A DNA stretch of 9,148 nt from Bacteroidetes bacterium QH_10_64_37 (GTDB taxonomy: Bacteria; Bacteroidota; Rhodothermia; Rhodothermales; Salinibacteraceae), in NCBI GenBank assembly GCA_003023105.1, contig PXSZ01000065.1, positions 1 to 9,148 of the forward strand. The letters are read 5' to 3'. Both the position numbers and the translations under genes were made by a program. The notes beneath the pieces are model-generated. The model did no database searches, was not told the DNA's origin, and saw only the letters and a list, made by a program, of their open reading frames with translations. Positions 6,840 through 9,148 of the stretch are shown piece by piece (the stretch's first letter is position 1; the number at the start of each line of letters is the position of its first letter).

Positions 6840-6851
6840 GGGGACGTCCCC
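6840..6851. promoter_or_regulatory. Perfect 12-bp palindrome beside the peptidase promoter
   Basis: The sequence ggggacgtcccc is a perfect palindrome centred on the ACGT core. It ends one base before the candidate -35 box at 6853, a position that suits an activator or repressor dimer. GC-rich palindromes arise by chance more easily in GC-rich DNA, so it is only a candidate. Confidence 0.4.
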
Positions 6852-6852
6852 G

Positions 6853-6881
6853 TTGCAAAAACGCCACCCCACGGGTATTTT
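6853..6881 (+). promoter_or_regulatory. Candidate promoter for the dipeptidyl peptidase gene
   Basis: TTGCAA (6853-6858) is followed after exactly 17 bases by TATTTT (6876-6881). Each hexamer matches the sigma-70 consensus at 4 of 6 positions. Transcription would begin near 6888, about 42 nt ahead of the ATG. The AT-rich boxes sit in the divergent alr-peptidase gap. No Shine-Dalgarno precedes the start. Confidence 0.4.
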
Positions 6882-6929
6882 CCAATCGCTCTCCCGCTCC
6901 CGTTTTCCTCCGCACTCAGCCGATTTTCG

Positions 6930-9148
6930 ATGATGGTTCGCCGTGTCGTTTCCGTTCTCTCCGTTCTTCTGGTCCTCTCCGGGACTACAGGCCTCGCGCA
7001 GGCGCAGGACGGACCCGCCTTTACCCTCAAAAGCATTCATGACTCGTCCACCTTTCGCCCCGAAACGTTCCGGGGCGGAACGTGGGCCGAGCAGGGGCCC
7101 ATCATCACCTACATCGAGTCCGCCGACACCGCCGACGCGACGCATCTGATGCGCTACAACCTGAAGACCGACGAGCGCACGCGGGTCATCGATGGCACCA
7201 ACCTGTACGCGGAGGACGTCGACCGGATCGTACCGATTCAGGGCTACTCGTTCAGCGAGGAGGGGAACAAGGTCCTCATCTTCACGGACTCGAAGGAGGT
7301 GTGGCGGGCCAATACGAAGGGCTTCTACTACGTCTACGACCTGGACGCCCAGACGCTAACCCCGATCTCCGACCGGGAAAGCGGATACCAGATGTTTGCG
7401 AAGTTCAACCCGTCGGCCACGAAGGTGGCGTTCGTTCGCCAGCGCGACCTGTATGTTGTGAAGCTGGAGACGGGGACCGAGACGGCCCTCACCACCGACG
7501 GCAGCGAGGGAGAGATCATCAACGGCACCTTCGACTGGGTCTACGAGGAGGAGTTTGGGCTGCGCGACGGCTGGCGGTGGAGTCCCGACGGGGGGCACAT
7601 CGCGTTCTTCAAGCTCGACGAGTCGGAGGTCCGGTCGTTTCCGCTGATGAACTACACCGTGCGCTATCCGGAGATCACGCGCTTTCGGTATCCAAAGGCC
7701 GGGGAGAAGAACAGTGACATCAAGATTGGGGTCGTCAATCTCTCGAAGGTCGACACCTCGGCAGCGGGGCAGCCGCAGGCCATTCGCTATTTCGACACGA
7801 AGACGTGGGATCCTGGGCTCACGGAGAAAGAGGAGGCCTCGGATCCGCACGAGTACCTGGCCCGCATGGGCTGGACCCCGAAGATTGACGGTCGGCATCG
7901 GGTCTGGATGTTTCGGCTCAACCGACTCCAGAACGACCTGGAGCTCCTCTACGGCGACCCGAAGACGGGAGGGAGTGAGCAGGTGCTCCGGGAGACGCTG
8001 GACACCTACATCGACATTAACGATGACAAGGTCTTTTTCCTCGACGGCGGCGAGCGGTTCGTCTTCCTCTCCGAGCGGACCGGGTACCGGCACGCCCACC
8101 TGTACCGGAACGACGGGACATACCTCGGCCCCATCACCGCCGGCAACTGGGAGGTGACCGAGTTCCACGGGATGGACGAAGAGGCCTCCACGGCCTACGT
8201 CACCGCCACCCGCGACACCTCCATCGAACGGCACCTCTACAAAACGGAGGTGTCCATGGATCCCCACGAGACGGCACAGTCTGCACAGAAGATCACGTCG
8301 CGCCCGGGCTGGCACAGCATCGACCTGTCGAAGGACCTGGCCTACTACATCGACCAGCACTCGGCGGCGAGCACTCCGCCGACGTGGACGCTGCATGAGG
8401 CTGACGGCGACCGCGTCACGACGCTTCAGGCGAACGACACGCTGGCGCAGCGCCTCGACAGCCTGGACCTCCCTCAGAAACGCTTCACGAGCTTCCCGGC
8501 CGCCGACGGCACCCCGCTCAACGCGTACGTCATCAAGCCCACCGACTTCGATCCGGCCAGGCAGTATCCGGTGCTCATGTACGTCTACGGCGGCCCCGGG
8601 GCGCAGACGGTGACGCACCGGTGGGGCCGCACCCGGCAGCTCTGGCACCAGTACCTGGCGCGGAAGCACGACGTGGTGGTCGTCAGCGTGGACAACCGGG
8701 GCACCGGTGGACGCGGCAAGGCGTTTCAGGACGTGCCGTACCAGCGCCTCGGCCAGCCGGAGTCCGCCGACCAGATCCACGCGGCTCAGGCGCTCGCGGA
8801 CTCCGCATGGGTGAATGACGACCGGATCGGCATCTGGGGCTGGAGCTACGGCGGGTACATGACGCTCCTGTCCATGCTGAAGGGCGAGGGGGCGTCCACG
8901 TTCGACACGGGCGTCTCCGTCGCCCCTGTCACCGACTGGCGGCTCTACGACACCATCTACACCGAGCGCTACATGGCCACGCCCCAGCGCAACGAGGACG
9001 GCTACGAGAACGGGGCACCACAGACCTACGCCGACCGCCTGCGTGCCGACCAGAACCTGCTCATGGTGCACGGGGACGACGACGACAACGTGCACTTCCA
9101 GAACAGCGTCCAGATGGTGAACCAATTGCAGTCGGCCAACAAGCAGTT
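6930..9148 (+). CDS. Secreted dipeptidyl peptidase IV-like serine protease (S9B), C-terminus cut by window end
   Basis: The frame is open from ATG 6930-6932 to the window edge (739 full codons, no stop). Family enzymes cleave N-terminal dipeptides, usually X-Pro or X-Ala. Residues 1-25 form a Sec signal peptide (RR, hydrophobic core, AQA cleavage after A25) with no lipobox, so export to the periplasm or outside is expected. A beta-propeller spans about 40-500 and contains FDWVYEEEFGL (201-211), whose glutamates bind the substrate's free N-terminus in DPP IV. The alpha/beta hydrolase domain (about 515 on) has YGGPGAQ (Y553, oxyanion), nucleophile S639 in GWSYGGY, and the catalytic Asp D718 in HGDDDDNVHF. 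The third triad member, His, normally follows some 25-30 residues later and lies outside the window. A second ATG at 6933 is equally possible. It is transcribed divergently from alr. Family assignment is firm; exact specificity is inferred. Confidence 0.95.
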   Translation, partial: MMVRRVVSVLSVLLVLSGTTGLAQAQDGPAFTLKSIHDSSTFRPETFRGGTWAEQGPIITYIESADTADATHLMRYNLKTDERTRVIDGTNLYAEDVDRIVPIQGYSFSEEGNKVLIFTDSKEVWRANTKGFYYVYDLDAQTLTPISDRESGYQMFAKFNPSATKVAFVRQRDLYVVKLETGTETALTTDGSEGEIINGTFDWVYEEEFGLRDGWRWSPDGGHIAFFKLDESEVRSFPLMNYTVRYPEITRFRYPKAGEKNSDIKIGVVNLSKVDTSAAGQPQAIRYFDTKTWDPGLTEKEEASDPHEYLARMGWTPKIDGRHRVWMFRLNRLQNDLELLYGDPKTGGSEQVLRETLDTYIDINDDKVFFLDGGERFVFLSERTGYRHAHLYRNDGTYLGPITAGNWEVTEFHGMDEEASTAYVTATRDTSIERHLYKTEVSMDPHETAQSAQKITSRPGWHSIDLSKDLAYYIDQHSAASTPPTWTLHEADGDRVTTLQANDTLAQRLDSLDLPQKRFTSFPAADGTPLNAYVIKPTDFDPARQYPVLMYVYGGPGAQTVTHRWGRTRQLWHQYLARKHDVVVVSVDNRGTGGRGKAFQDVPYQRLGQPESADQIHAAQALADSAWVNDDRIGIWGWSYGGYMTLLSMLKGEGASTFDTGVSVAPVTDWRLYDTIYTERYMATPQRNEDGYENGAPQTYADRLRADQNLLMVHGDDDDNVHFQNSVQMVNQLQSANKQ

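Noticed and set aside
6660..6929. Small genes in the divergent alr-peptidase gap
   Set aside because: The short open frames here overlap the ends of alr or the peptidase, have Arg/Ser/Pro-rich composition and show no start signals or motifs.
7356..9125. Long open frame (589 codons) on the minus strand opposite the peptidase gene
   Set aside because: It is antisense to a clear DPP IV-type coding frame. Its translation is low-complexity Val/Arg/Gly-rich and carries no recognisable motif.
1..9148. Mobile element, CRISPR array, tRNA, rRNA or defence system
   Set aside because: No transposase or integrase motifs, regularly spaced repeats, cloverleaf or rRNA-like sequence, or defence-gene motifs were seen on either strand.

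Overview
The window is GC-rich, densely coded DNA from a bacterium. Several products carry long Asp/Glu-rich stretches, the 2-oxoacid dehydrogenase E1 is an alpha-beta fusion, and most starts lack an obvious Shine-Dalgarno sequence. Together these suggest a halophilic member of the Bacteroidota/Rhodothermota, with Salinibacter as my best guess. This is inferred from sequence character and not from a database match.

Layout from left to right. Positions 1-372 (+) hold the wreck of a carotenoid cleavage oxygenase: its N-terminal part is joined, out of frame, to its authentic C-terminus, and the catalytic middle is gone. A long imperfect inverted repeat (375-450) separates it from the convergent gene on the other strand. 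Positions 451-2733 (-) encode a 760-residue fused E1 alpha/beta of a branched-chain or pyruvate-type dehydrogenase complex. A 354-bp gap (2734-3087) holds its probable promoter, with a perfect TATAAT, and a second imperfect inverted repeat. Positions 3088-4554 (-) encode a two-TM sensor histidine kinase and 4614-5327 (-) an OmpR-type response regulator, an apparent two-gene operon with the regulator first. Positions 5496-6659 (-) encode alanine racemase. A 270-bp divergent region (6660-6929) carries two perfect palindromes and a candidate promoter. From 6930 (+) to the window end runs a secreted S9B dipeptidyl peptidase IV-like protein, cut by the window edge just before its catalytic histidine.

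The genes do not form one pathway. Alanine racemase supplies D-alanine for peptidoglycan, the DPP IV homologue degrades peptides outside the cytoplasm, E1 feeds acyl-CoA production, and the two-component system has no identifiable stimulus. E1 lies downstream of the kinase on the same strand but appears to have its own promoter. I see no CRISPR array, transposase, phage gene, tRNA or rRNA, and no convincing new multi-gene system. The observations most worth following are the internally deleted carotenoid oxygenase, the intergenic inverted repeats, the regulator leader hairpin, and the two palindromes between alr and the peptidase.
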